A stretch of DNA of 64,000 nucleotides, taken from the NCBI RefSeq assembly GCF_002153655.1, contig NZ_JOPJ01000003.1, forward strand, positions 42,834 to 106,833. Reading direction: 5' to 3'. This document shows positions 8,564 through 16,602 of this stretch, in pieces. The first letter of the stretch is position 1, and each line of letters starts with the position of its first letter. The notes beneath the pieces are model-generated. The model was given only the letters and a program-made list of their open reading frames with translations. It was not told where the DNA came from and ran no database searches. A program made the position numbers and the translations under genes. The DNA is from Acetobacter okinawensis. Its GTDB lineage: Bacteria; Pseudomonadota; Alphaproteobacteria; Acetobacterales; Acetobacteraceae.

Positions 8564-9300
8564 CAGACCGTATTCTCACCCCCGATGCGCTGGAAGCCGC
8601 CCTGCGCGCCATTGGGGCGGAGCGTTACCACAACCTGCACCCCTTCCACCGCGCCCTGCATGACGGCAAGCTCAACAAGGGGCAGGTGCAGGCATGGGCG
8701 CTGAACCGCTACTATTATCAGGCCAGCATTCCCGCAAAAGATGCCTCCCTGCTGGCCCGCCTGCCCACCACGGAACTGCGGCGTGAATGGCGGCGCAGGC
8801 TGGAGGACCATGACGGCACACAGCCCGGCACGGGGGGCGTGGCCCGCTGGCTCAAGCTGACCGATGGGCTGGGGCTGGACCGCGCGTATGTGCAATCACT
8901 CGACGGGTTGCTACCGGGCACACGCTTTGCCGTGGAGGCCTATGTACAGTTCGTACGCGAACGCTCCATTCTGGAGGCCATAGCCTCCTCCCTGACGGAG
9001 CTTTTCTCCCCCACCATCATCAGCGAACGTGTGGCGGGCATGCTCGGCAACTATGACTTTGTGACCGAGGAAACACTTGCCTACTTCAAACCCCGGCTGA
9101 CGCAGGCCCCGCAGGATTCCGCCTTTGCACTAGCCTATGTGCGCGAACACGCCCGCACGGCGGAACAGCAGAAAGCCGTGCTCGACGCGCTGAAGTTCAA
9201 ATGTAACGTGCTGTGGTCCATGCTGGATGCGCTGGATTACGCCTATGTGGTGCCTGCTCGCATTCCCCCCGGCGCATTCCGCCCGGACACGCAGGCATGA
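8560..9300 (+). CDS. pqqC: Pyrroloquinoline-quinone synthase PqqC
   Basis: Cofactorless oxidase that performs the last ring closure and eight-electron oxidation to PQQ. The 246-residue product shows the family's YHNLHPFHRALHDGKLNKGQ N-terminal region, the RYYYQASIPAKDA helix and the C-terminal KFKCNVLWSMLDALDYAY segment. The start overlaps pqqB (ATGA) and the stop overlaps pqqD (ATGA), so B, C, D and E are translated as one coupled unit. Confidence 0.97.
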   Translation: MTDRILTPDALEAALRAIGAERYHNLHPFHRALHDGKLNKGQVQAWALNRYYYQASIPAKDASLLARLPTTELRREWRRRLEDHDGTQPGTGGVARWLKLTDGLGLDRAYVQSLDGLLPGTRFAVEAYVQFVRERSILEAIASSLTELFSPTIISERVAGMLGNYDFVTEETLAYFKPRLTQAPQDSAFALAYVREHARTAEQQKAVLDALKFKCNVLWSMLDALDYAYVVPARIPPGAFRPDTQA

Positions 9301-9593
9301 CCGGGGCTCCGGCCCACAGCATAACCGAGACCACCGTGCCACGCTTTGCGCGTGGCACGCGCCTGCAATACGACCGCGTGCGCGAGATGTGGTTTATTCA
9401 GGCCCCCGAACGCGCCTTCCATGCCGACCCGGTAGCAGCAGAAATTCTGCAACTGGTGGATGGCACACGCACGCTTGGCGCAGTCATAGACCTGCTGGCA
9501 CAGAAGTTTGACGCGCCCCGCCCCGTTATTGCGCAGGACGTGCTGGCCATGGTGGCCGAACTGGCCGAAAAGCAGGTTCTGCTGCACGCATGA
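9297..9593 (+). CDS. pqqD: PQQ biosynthesis chaperone PqqD
   Basis: Small peptide chaperone that binds PqqA and presents it to the radical-SAM enzyme PqqE. The 98-residue product contains the PqqD features RFARGTRLQYDRVR, then DPVAAEILQLVDGTRTLG and a C-terminal helix ending MVAELAEKQVLLHA. The ATG at 9297 overlaps the pqqC stop by 4 nt, and its own stop overlaps pqqE by 4 nt. The long open frame upstream of 9297 lies inside pqqC and is not used. Confidence 0.95.
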   Translation: MTGAPAHSITETTVPRFARGTRLQYDRVREMWFIQAPERAFHADPVAAEILQLVDGTRTLGAVIDLLAQKFDAPRPVIAQDVLAMVAELAEKQVLLHA

Positions 9594-10678
9594 CCGCCCC
9601 ACCACCCCCCATGAGCCTGCTGGCGGAGCTAACCCACCGCTGCCCCCTGCAATGCCCCTACTGCTCCAACCCGCTTATGCTCGACCCCAGAACGCAGGAA
9701 CTGGGTACGGCGGAATGGCAGCGCGTGCTGGACGAGGCCGCGCAGATGGGCGTGCTACAGGTGCATTTTTCCGGCGGGGAGCCAATGGCCCGCCCCGACC
9801 TGCCCGAGCTTGTACGCCATGCGGCCAAGGCGGGCCTGTATTCCAACCTCATTACGTCAGGCGTGCTTATCCGCCCCGATAGCCTGCGCGCACTGGCTGA
9901 TGCGGGTCTGGACCATATCCAGCTCTCCTTCCAAGACGCGCAGGCCACAACAGCAGACCGTATTGCCAACATGGCTGGCGCCCATGCCAAAAAGCTGGAA
10001 GCCGCCCGTCTGATTACGGACGAAGGCCTGCCGCTGACACTCAACTTTGTTATCCACCGCCAGAATGCAGAGCGGGTACCCGCCATGCTGGAACTGGCCG
10101 AGCAACTGGGGGCAAGGCGGGTGGAAATTGCGCATACCCAGTATTATGGCTGGGGCCTGCTCAACCGCGATGCACTCCTGCCCGACCGCGCCCAGATTGA
10201 CGCCACGACCGAGGCCGTTAACGCTGCACGCACAAGGCTTGCGGGGCGCATGAGCATAGATTTTGTAACCCCCGATTATTATGAGGACCGACCCAAACCC
10301 TGCATGGGCGGGTGGGGCCAGCGTTTTTTAAACGTCACCCCCACCGGCAAAGTTCTGCCCTGCCATGCGGCGGAAACCATACCCAACATCACCTTCCCCA
10401 ATGTGCGCGATGCAGGACTGGCCGCCATATGGGAGGAAGCTCCCATTTTTACCCTCTTCCGTGGCACACAGTGGATGCCCGAACCCTGCCAGTCCTGCGC
10501 CTTCAAGGAGGAGGACTGGGGGGGCTGCCGCTGTCAGGCGCTGGCCCTTGCAGGCAACGCCAGCGCTGCCGACCCGGTGTGCCATAAATCCCCCGACCAC
10601 CAGCAGGTCACGCAGGCCATTGCCAGCCGCCCGCAAACACCCCCTCCGTTCCGTTACAGACGTTTTGGGAACGCCTGA
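9590..10678 (+). CDS. pqqE: PqqA peptide cyclase PqqE (radical SAM)
   Basis: Radical-SAM/SPASM enzyme that forms the C-C bond between Glu and Tyr of PqqA. The SAM cluster motif is C18-x3-C22-x2-C25 in LTHRCPLQCPYCSNP, with the GGEPM motif at FSGGEPMARPDL. C-terminal SPASM cysteines are visible in KVLPCHAAE, EPCQSCAFKEEDWGGCRCQA and DPVCHK. At 362 residues it is of normal length. It is the last gene of the cluster; no pqqF or pqqG follows, so the protease that trims PqqA must be encoded elsewhere. Confidence 0.97.
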   Translation: MTAPPPPMSLLAELTHRCPLQCPYCSNPLMLDPRTQELGTAEWQRVLDEAAQMGVLQVHFSGGEPMARPDLPELVRHAAKAGLYSNLITSGVLIRPDSLRALADAGLDHIQLSFQDAQATTADRIANMAGAHAKKLEAARLITDEGLPLTLNFVIHRQNAERVPAMLELAEQLGARRVEIAHTQYYGWGLLNRDALLPDRAQIDATTEAVNAARTRLAGRMSIDFVTPDYYEDRPKPCMGGWGQRFLNVTPTGKVLPCHAAETIPNITFPNVRDAGLAAIWEEAPIFTLFRGTQWMPEPCQSCAFKEEDWGGCRCQALALAGNASAADPVCHKSPDHQQVTQAIASRPQTPPPFRYRRFGNA

Positions 10679-10693
10679 TCCAAAACGGCTTTT
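10661..10693 (+). terminator. Possible terminator at the 3' end of pqqE
   Basis: CGTTTTGG at 10661-10668 pairs with CCAAAACG at 10680-10687, followed by GCTTTT. The hairpin overlaps the pqqE stop codon. The T-run is only four bases, so termination efficiency is uncertain. Confidence 0.5.
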
Positions 10694-10873
10694 ATAGGTG
10701 CGTGGCATCACAACCACCTGTGCACCAAGCACCCACCGACATACCAAATTGCGCTGGACCTGCACTTGTGGCTAAGAGGCATACACATACACTCCCCCCG
10801 CAGTTCCGCCTTCGGGTTTTGCCCACCCGGTAGAACAGCGGGCCCCATCATTCCGATTAAGGCGGCATAAACC

Positions 10874-11833
10874 ATGCACCATCCGGCCGAGCACCATAAC
10901 CTTGGTAAAGGTATTGCCTGTGGCATGGGGGCCGGTGCTCTGTGGGGGCTGGTCTTTTTGGCGCCCGAGCTCATCCGCAGTTTTACACCGCTGGAAATGG
11001 CCTGTGGCCGCTACGTCCTGTATGGCCTGTTTGCTGCCGCCATGGTTGCCCCACGCTGGCGGGTTTTAAGCCACACCGTGCCACTCCGCACGTGGTGGAC
11101 CCTTAACTGGCTCTCCTTTGCGGGGAATACGGCTTACTATGTTCTGCTCTCCAGCGCGGTCAAAAACGGGGGCATAACCACCACTACTCTTGTCATCGGG
11201 TTTTTGCCCGTGCTGGTCACGCTGGTTGGCAGCCGCGACAAGGACGCGCTGCCCCTGCGCCAGCTGCTGCCTTCCATCACACTTTGTGTGGCGGGGGCAA
11301 TCTGTATTGGCTGGCAGGCCATGCACACGCACTCCGTCGCACGCGCGCCTTTTTTTGGGCTGCTCTGTGCCGTAGCCGCCCTTGGGTCATGGACGCTGTA
11401 TGCCGTGGGCAACAGCCGCGCCCTTGTGCGCCAGCGCCATTTTTCCGCCCATGACTGGAACCTGCTGACCGGGCTTGCAACAGGTGCGCAGAATCTGGCC
11501 CTGCTCCCCCTTGCCCTGCTGCTGGACCCCACAACCCACGGGCTGGCGCAATGGAGCAATTTTGCACTGGTCAGCGCCGGGGTGGCCCTGCTGGCCTCCA
11601 TTGCGGGCAATGCGTTGTGGAACAGGATGAACCAGCTCCTCCCGCTGACACTGGTCGGGCAGATGATCCTGTTCGAAACCCTATTCTCGCTCTGCTACGG
11701 GTTTATATGGGAGCAGCGCATGCCTACAGGCACACAGGCCGTGGCTTTTGGCTGTGTCGTGTTCAGCGTGCTGCTGTGTGTACGCGCCCATCGCAAACCG
11801 GTGGCACAGGCCACAAACGCCTCCACCGCATAA
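10874..11833 (+). CDS. EamA/DMT-family transporter
   Basis: Putative inner-membrane metabolite exporter or importer of the drug/metabolite transporter superfamily. The 319-residue product has about ten hydrophobic segments in two EamA-like repeats, for example GMGAGALWGLVFLAPELI near the N-terminus and VTLVGSRDKDALPLRQLLPS between helices, ending in a short basic tail. The substrate cannot be read from the sequence. It stands alone, 195 bp after pqqE, and nothing indicates a link to PQQ. Confidence 0.8.
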   Translation: MHHPAEHHNLGKGIACGMGAGALWGLVFLAPELIRSFTPLEMACGRYVLYGLFAAAMVAPRWRVLSHTVPLRTWWTLNWLSFAGNTAYYVLLSSAVKNGGITTTTLVIGFLPVLVTLVGSRDKDALPLRQLLPSITLCVAGAICIGWQAMHTHSVARAPFFGLLCAVAALGSWTLYAVGNSRALVRQRHFSAHDWNLLTGLATGAQNLALLPLALLLDPTTHGLAQWSNFALVSAGVALLASIAGNALWNRMNQLLPLTLVGQMILFETLFSLCYGFIWEQRMPTGTQAVAFGCVVFSVLLCVRAHRKPVAQATNASTA

Positions 11834-11924
11834 GCCACGCTGAACTAATGCACTGCGCTGCCGCTATTTCTATTGGCCGGCGCATGTATTAGGTTGCCCC
11901 CGATTGTAACACGGGGGGATGCAC

Positions 11925-12278
11925 ATGAGCGACCAACACAACTGTCCGCAATGCGGGTGTGAGCATATTTATCAGGACGGTGGGCTGTGGGTCTGCCCCG
12001 AATGTGCGCATGAATGGAACGAACTCTCCACCAGCGCGGAGACGGATGCGGGGGACACCGGCGTTATCCACGATGCCAACGGCAATGTGCTGGCTGATGG
12101 TGACACCATTACCGTAACCAAGGACCTTAAGGTCAAAGGGTCATCGCTGGTGGTCAAAAGTGGCACCAAGGTCAAGAACATCAAACTGGTTGATGGCTCG
12201 GACGGACACAACATTGCCTGCAAGATCAGCGGCATTGGTGCAATGAACCTGAAGTCCGAATTTGTAAAAAAATCCTGA
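11925..12278 (+). CDS. PhnA-like (YjdM) zinc-ribbon protein
   Basis: Small protein of the PhnA/YjdM family. An N-terminal zinc ribbon is visible as [26 protein letters not shown] (two CxxC pairs), followed by a beta domain with [20 protein letters not shown] and [20 protein letters not shown]. Although called alkylphosphonate-uptake protein in older annotation, the family has no proven role in phosphonate uptake. I prefer the ATG at 11925, which has GGGGG 6-8 nt upstream; the ATG two codons earlier sits directly on that G-run. Confidence 0.88.
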   Translation: MSDQHNCPQCGCEHIYQDGGLWVCPECAHEWNELSTSAETDAGDTGVIHDANGNVLADGDTITVTKDLKVKGSSLVVKSGTKVKNIKLVDGSDGHNIACKISGIGAMNLKSEFVKKS

Positions 12279-12392
12279 CCAGCCCCACATTATGGCGCGG
12301 GCAGACACCCGCACCATAAACAGAGGGTAAACAGCAAACCCTGCGCGGCAGGCAGAGCCCTTACTGGAGCGGGCCTGCCGTGTGGCCATTCT

Positions 12393-13262
12393 TCAGGGCT
12401 TTGTGGCGTTCAGGCGGTCTTCTGTTCTGGTTGCAAAATCGCTGGCATCGTGGCGCTCATGCAACTGGCTGGCGGGGTCGCCAAAAGTGCGGTTGACCAT
12501 GCGCCCGCGCTGCACGGCGGGGCGGGCAAGCAGTTCGGTTGCCCAGCGTTGCACATGCGGGTAGTCCTGCACGCTCAAAAACTCTGCCGCATTATACAGC
12601 CAGCCTTCCACCAGCCAGCCATACCACGGCAAAATGGCCATATCGGCAATGGTATAGTCATCGCCCGCAATATATGCGCTCTGGGCCAGCCTGCGGTTGA
12701 GCACATCAAGCTGCCGCTTGGTCTCCATGGCAAAACGGTCGATCGCATATTCTATCTTGTGGGGGGCATAGGCGTAAAAATGCCCAAACCCGCCACCCAC
12801 ATAGGGTGCGCTACCCATTTGCCAGAACAGCCAGTTCAGGCACTCGGTACGGCCCTGATGATCGGCAGGCAGGAACGCCCCAAATTTTTCGGCCAGATAG
12901 AGCAGAATGGAGCCGGATTCAAACACCCGGACCGGGTGTTCCCCGCTCTGGTCCACCATAGCCGGAATTTTTGAATTCGGGTTGATCTGCACAAACCCGC
13001 TGCCAAACTGATCCCCCTCCCCAATACGGATCAGCCACGCATCGTATTCCGCCCCCTTGTGGCCCAGCGCCAGCAGTTCCTCCAGCATGGTCGTAACCTT
13101 GACGCCGTTCGGGGTCGCCAGAGAATAAAGTTGCAGCGGATGTTTGCCGACTGGCAGCGCCTGCTCATGCGTGGGGCCAGCCACCGGACGGTTGGTGCTG
13201 GCAAACGCACCCCCATTACCCTTGTTCCAGACCCATACCCGTGGGGGAGAATACTCGGTCAT
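12393..13262 (-). CDS. yghU: Glutathione S-transferase family protein (YghU-like disulfide reductase)
   Basis: Thiol-disulfide enzyme of the Nu-class GST family; E. coli YghU reduces organic disulfides using glutathione. The 289-residue product shows the family hallmarks: N-terminal VWVWNKGNGGAFASTNRP, then ATPNGVKVTTMLEELL in the thioredoxin-like domain, FESGSILLYLAEKFG and the helical domain with YAIDRFAMETKRQLDVLNRRL. I start at the ATG at 13262 (MTEYSPPRV); an open frame continues 23 codons upstream without similarity. It converges on the PhnA-like gene. Confidence 0.88.
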   Translation of the reverse strand: MTEYSPPRVWVWNKGNGGAFASTNRPVAGPTHEQALPVGKHPLQLYSLATPNGVKVTTMLEELLALGHKGAEYDAWLIRIGEGDQFGSGFVQINPNSKIPAMVDQSGEHPVRVFESGSILLYLAEKFGAFLPADHQGRTECLNWLFWQMGSAPYVGGGFGHFYAYAPHKIEYAIDRFAMETKRQLDVLNRRLAQSAYIAGDDYTIADMAILPWYGWLVEGWLYNAAEFLSVQDYPHVQRWATELLARPAVQRGRMVNRTFGDPASQLHERHDASDFATRTEDRLNATKP

Positions 13263-13399
13263 GACACTACCCTGTTCCTGATCATCTGTACCAAAACCGT
13301 GCGTCCCAAGCCGGTCTGGGCCGCACAGCATGCGTATTAGGTAAGGAGCATGCGCCGTGTTTTACACCCCGGCCTGCATGAAGCCGCACATACCGCTCC

Positions 13400-13436
13400 A
13401 AACAAAAACAGCCTGCCCCAGATCGGGGCAGGCTGC
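13400..13436 (-). terminator. Rho-independent terminator of the ferritin-like gene
   Basis: CAGCCTGCCCC at 13409-13419 pairs with GGGGCAGGCTG at 13425-13435 (11 bp, 5-nt loop). On the minus strand the hairpin is followed by TTTTTGTTT (plus 13400-13408). It lies 27 nt past the stop of the leftward gene at 13463. Confidence 0.88.
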
Positions 13437-13462
13437 CAGCGCATGCACAACTGCCAAAAAAC

Positions 13463-14476
13463 TCAGGCAGCCTTTTTGGCATTGGCTTTGAAAATGCCAG
13501 AAGCAAACTCCCACGCACGCCCCACATCGCGGATAACGCGGGCAATGGCGGGGGTTGTGGTCGGACGGAGCAGACGGGGGTCATACCCGGCAAAACGCCG
13601 GTCGTCCTCTTCCAGGCACAGGTCCATGAACTCGGGCAGGGTGATCTGGATGTTGGTCACTTCCTTGGTGCCGGTCACGGTAAAGTTGTTATCCTGCGTG
13701 TGGACCTGCCCGCTGTCATCCACCGTGCGGGCAAGGCTCATGCGTTCGTAGGCCAAAAAGCCCCAGACAGCCCATACCTTGGCCTCAAAGAACGGGCGGC
13801 GCCACCACGGCATGACCGCGCGGTACCATGCCAGCCAGTTGGCAAACAGCAGGATGTGGCGGCATTCTTCCTGCATGATCGGCTCGAACGTGTCTGTCAG
13901 CGCTTCGGGGAAGTAGCCCGAACGCTTGGCCAGTTCGAACATGCCAAAAGCAAAAAAACTGTCCACACATTCCGAAAACCCGGTGACCAGATACGCCCAC
14001 TCAACGTCTTTTGGCTCAACATACGGGGGCTCGGGGGCCATGGGAATGTTGTAGGCCGCCACCATCTTGGACAGCACTTCCTTGTGCCGGTTTTCTTCCC
14101 ACGCATTGCGCGAGATGGCGTCCTTGACATCGGGGTCCGTGACCAGATTGGCATAGGCGGCCATGCGCAGGCGGGCCTTGCCCTCGGTCTGCACGGCAAT
14201 GTCCCAGATCGGCAGGGAGGTCACGCGGTGCAGGGTCTCGGGGTCCAGTTTGGGCCAGTCGATGACGGATGGCTTGTAGGGATTAAACGTATCGCGGAAC
14301 ATTTCCGCCAGTGCACGCTTGTGTGCGTCCGACCCGGGCTTGAGCGGCCCACGGACGGGGCTCAGCCAGTGGCGTGCACGAAAATCCGCCTCAACCACAG
14401 CCTCTGCATTGGGCGGAGCCGGAAGGTCGTCCATGCTTTCGGGCAGACGGGAATAAATATCGCTCAGAGAACCCAT
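13463..14476 (-). CDS. Ferritin-like di-iron domain protein of unknown function
   Basis: The 337-residue protein is not a gene I recognise by name. It carries a full set of candidate carboxylate-bridged di-iron ligands in the order expected for a ferritin-like four-helix bundle: E98 (QTEGKARLRM), E128-x-x-H131 (AWEENRHKEVL), E169 (TGFSECVDSFF) and E204-x-x-H207 (MQEECRHILLF). A hydrophobic stretch WLAWYRAVMPWWRRPFFEAK follows the last ligand helix. The C-terminus is lysine/alanine-rich. No neighbour suggests a pathway: a terminator follows it and clpP lies 129 bp upstream on the same strand. An oxidase, oxygenase or iron-handling role is possible. Confidence 0.75.
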   Translation of the reverse strand: MGSLSDIYSRLPESMDDLPAPPNAEAVVEADFRARHWLSPVRGPLKPGSDAHKRALAEMFRDTFNPYKPSVIDWPKLDPETLHRVTSLPIWDIAVQTEGKARLRMAAYANLVTDPDVKDAISRNAWEENRHKEVLSKMVAAYNIPMAPEPPYVEPKDVEWAYLVTGFSECVDSFFAFGMFELAKRSGYFPEALTDTFEPIMQEECRHILLFANWLAWYRAVMPWWRRPFFEAKVWAVWGFLAYERMSLARTVDDSGQVHTQDNNFTVTGTKEVTNIQITLPEFMDLCLEEDDRRFAGYDPRLLRPTTTPAIARVIRDVGRAWEFASGIFKANAKKAA

Positions 14477-14605
14477 GTGAGGAACCCGTTATCTGGGGAC
14501 CTCCCCTTTGTGCAACCGGCCCTGAGTGGCTGGAACGCCGGAAGGTCCAATAAACCTGAAACATGCCGCCACTCCCCAATGAAGAATGGCGGCGATGCCC
14601 CCGTG

Positions 14606-15289
14606 TTAGTGCAGATCACCCAGCTTAGAAATGATCTTGGTCACTAAACCGTAATCAATCGCCTCTTTTGCGGACATCCAGTAGTTACGGTCCGTGTCCT
14701 TGACGATTTTTTCGTAGGCCTGTCCGGTTTCTCGCGCGAACAGGTGGTTCAGGCGTTCACGCATTTTAATAATTTCACGCGCTTCGATATCAATATCAGT
14801 CGCGGGGCCGCGCACACCGCCCATGGGCTGGTGGAGCAGGAAGCGCGTGTTGGGCAGGCAGAATCGACGGTCCTTGTGACCGGCGGCAAAAATAAGCGCA
14901 CCAGCAGATGCCACCCAACCCGTGCCGATCATGTTGACCGGAGCAACCGAATCGACAAAGCGGATCATGTCATGGATTGTGTCGCCACTTTCCACATGCC
15001 CGCCGGGGGAGTTGACGTACACATCAATCGGCTTGTCGGACTCACCGGCCAGAGCCAGCAGGCGGCCGGTTACGTCACGCGCGACCTTGTCGTTTATGCC
15101 ACCAAAAATAAGCACCTTCCGCTGCTTGAACAGCTTGTGCTCAAGCTCACCCTGCGGGGCACCAGAGGCTTTGCCTTCCTCTTTTTCCGGGGTTTCGGGG
15201 GTTTCCGGTTCATCGTCCAGCCTGATGGCGTTACGGGAGAAGAGGCCCGTCATTGCTGTCTCCGCACATTGTTCCGTATCAGTGTTCAT
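14606..15289 (-). CDS. ClpP-type serine protease (atypical Clp proteolytic subunit)
   Basis: ClpP-fold protease, probably a paralogue of the housekeeping ClpP. The catalytic Ser128 lies in [13 protein letters not shown] (canonical ClpP has GxAASMG), His153 in [10 protein letters not shown], and the Asp in the [15 protein letters not shown] segment. An N-terminal extension of ~45 charged residues ([13 protein letters not shown]) precedes the core. The chosen ATG at 15289 has AGGA about 8 nt upstream. It is not next to clpX or tig, unlike the principal clpP. It is divergent from the OmpA-like gene. Confidence 0.85.
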   Translation of the reverse strand: MNTDTEQCAETAMTGLFSRNAIRLDDEPETPETPEKEEGKASGAPQGELEHKLFKQRKVLIFGGINDKVARDVTGRLLALAGESDKPIDVYVNSPGGHVESGDTIHDMIRFVDSVAPVNMIGTGWVASAGALIFAAGHKDRRFCLPNTRFLLHQPMGGVRGPATDIDIEAREIIKMRERLNHLFARETGQAYEKIVKDTDRNYWMSAKEAIDYGLVTKIISKLGDLH

Positions 15290-15413
15290 GTCCTTATCCT
15301 GCGCTGCCCGAACGTGCCTGCCAAGGGGCAATCATGCGCTCTCTCGCCACGGAGGAGGGAAAAGGGTAAGGTAGGGTGCAAATTGTATCAGGTTTTGGAG
15401 CAGTCACCTCGCC

Positions 15414-16496
15414 ATGCAGCAGCCCCCCTTGGAGCGTAAGCCGACAGGCCGGACCCATACCCCCCGGCACGCCCGCTTTACGCAGGCTGCCCGCGTGGTC
15501 GCTCTTATGGCCTGCGGCAGCGCCATAACAGGCTGCGAACACCGCGATGCAGTGGACGCAACGCTGGAGTGGACGCGCACCCTGCGTGGCGGGGTTATTG
15601 CCACACAGCGCCCACCACCACCGGGGCAGTATGACCCCTACCCCATAGTGGGCCTGACCCCCACACAAGCCCCCGACTTACCCTCCCCGCAGGCCCGCGT
15701 GCTGCTGAGCGAGCAACTGGCCCGCGAGCGCAACCTTGCCTACCGGACCGTAGCCGCCAACGGCACGATCATTCCTGATATTCCGCCCCCACCCGGCCCG
15801 ACTGGCACTGGCACTGGCACTGGCACTGGCACTGGCACTGGCACTGGCACTGGCCAAAAAACCACCCAGCCGACCCTGCCTGAAGGGGTGAACGGCGCAA
15901 TCATGGATGCGGCGGACACACCACCCCCACCGGCCCCCACGGCGCTGCCCACACCGCCAAAGCTGCCAAAGCCGAGCCTTCCGGGCATAACCGGGCTGAG
16001 CAGCGCCACCACGGCAAAAACGCAAGCACAAGCCGAGGTGGCCATGCCCGAGGTGCATGAAAAAGCAGACATTCCCGACCTGCGCCCCGACCAGATTCCA
16101 CAAATACCGCAAAGCCCGCCTACGGCGCCCACCTTCCCCGGTTTTGACGTCCCAACGGATGCCAACATCCCCGACGCCAAACGCCCCAACTATGACCTGA
16201 CAGATATCCGGGGTACGGCCTTCCACTTCCTGCCCCAGTCCGACCAGCTCTCCAGCGGGCAGGAGCAGACGCTGGACAAGGTGATACAGAAAAGCCCTCA
16301 CGGCCCGCTGAGCATTCGCGGGTTTGGCGATGCCGCCTCCATGAGCGCTCAGGATCAGGCCGATGCCGTGCGCCTTGGCCTGCTGCGCGCCAACCGCCTT
16401 GCCACGGAACTTGCCAAACGAGGTGTTCCCCCCAGCGCCATAACCGTGCGCGGAGATGCGTTTGGAACCGGGGCAAAAGTGCTGACACCCCCATAA
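15414..16496 (+). CDS. OmpA-family lipoprotein with (Thr-Gly)9 linker
   Basis: Probable outer-membrane lipoprotein that anchors to peptidoglycan. The N-terminus has basic residues, a hydrophobic stretch and a lipobox ending SAITGC (C41). A long Pro-rich linker follows, including nine Thr-Gly pairs near residues 130-147. The C-terminal ~110 residues resemble an OmpA-like peptidoglycan-binding domain: GTAFHFLPQSDQLSSGQEQ, SIRGFGDAA, then LGLLRANRLATELAKRGVP and ITVRGDAFG. The domain is divergent, so peptidoglycan binding is likely but not certain. It is transcribed away from clpP. Confidence 0.78.
   Translation: MQQPPLERKPTGRTHTPRHARFTQAARVVALMACGSAITGCEHRDAVDATLEWTRTLRGGVIATQRPPPPGQYDPYPIVGLTPTQAPDLPSPQARVLLSEQLARERNLAYRTVAANGTIIPDIPPPPGPTGTGTGTGTGTGTGTGTGQKTTQPTLPEGVNGAIMDAADTPPPPAPTALPTPPKLPKPSLPGITGLSSATTAKTQAQAEVAMPEVHEKADIPDLRPDQIPQIPQSPPTAPTFPGFDVPTDANIPDAKRPNYDLTDIRGTAFHFLPQSDQLSSGQEQTLDKVIQKSPHGPLSIRGFGDAASMSAQDQADAVRLGLLRANRLATELAKRGVPPSAITVRGDAFGTGAKVLTPP
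15801..15854 (+). repeat. Nine tandem copies of ACTGGC
   Basis: Perfect hexanucleotide microsatellite, 9 x 6 bp, inside the OmpA-like lipoprotein gene. It encodes (Thr-Gly)9. Because the unit is two codons, gain or loss of copies changes linker length without shifting the frame. Confidence 0.97.
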
Positions 16497-16602
16497 AACA
16501 CCCCACCACCACCCGGCAGCGGCCTGCCAGCGGACGGTAAAAACACACCCGCACGGCGGTTTTGCATCCACAGGAGTTGCCTGTTCCGTTTTGGCGATTA
16601 CT

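Noticed and set aside
12346..12380. Inverted repeat CGGCAGGC/GCCTGCCG between two convergent genes
   Set aside because: The loop is 19 nt and no T-run follows on either strand, so a terminator call is not supported.
15801..15854. Tandem repeat considered as a CRISPR or mobile-element end
   Set aside because: It is a spacer-free 6-bp coding microsatellite in frame with the lipoprotein gene.
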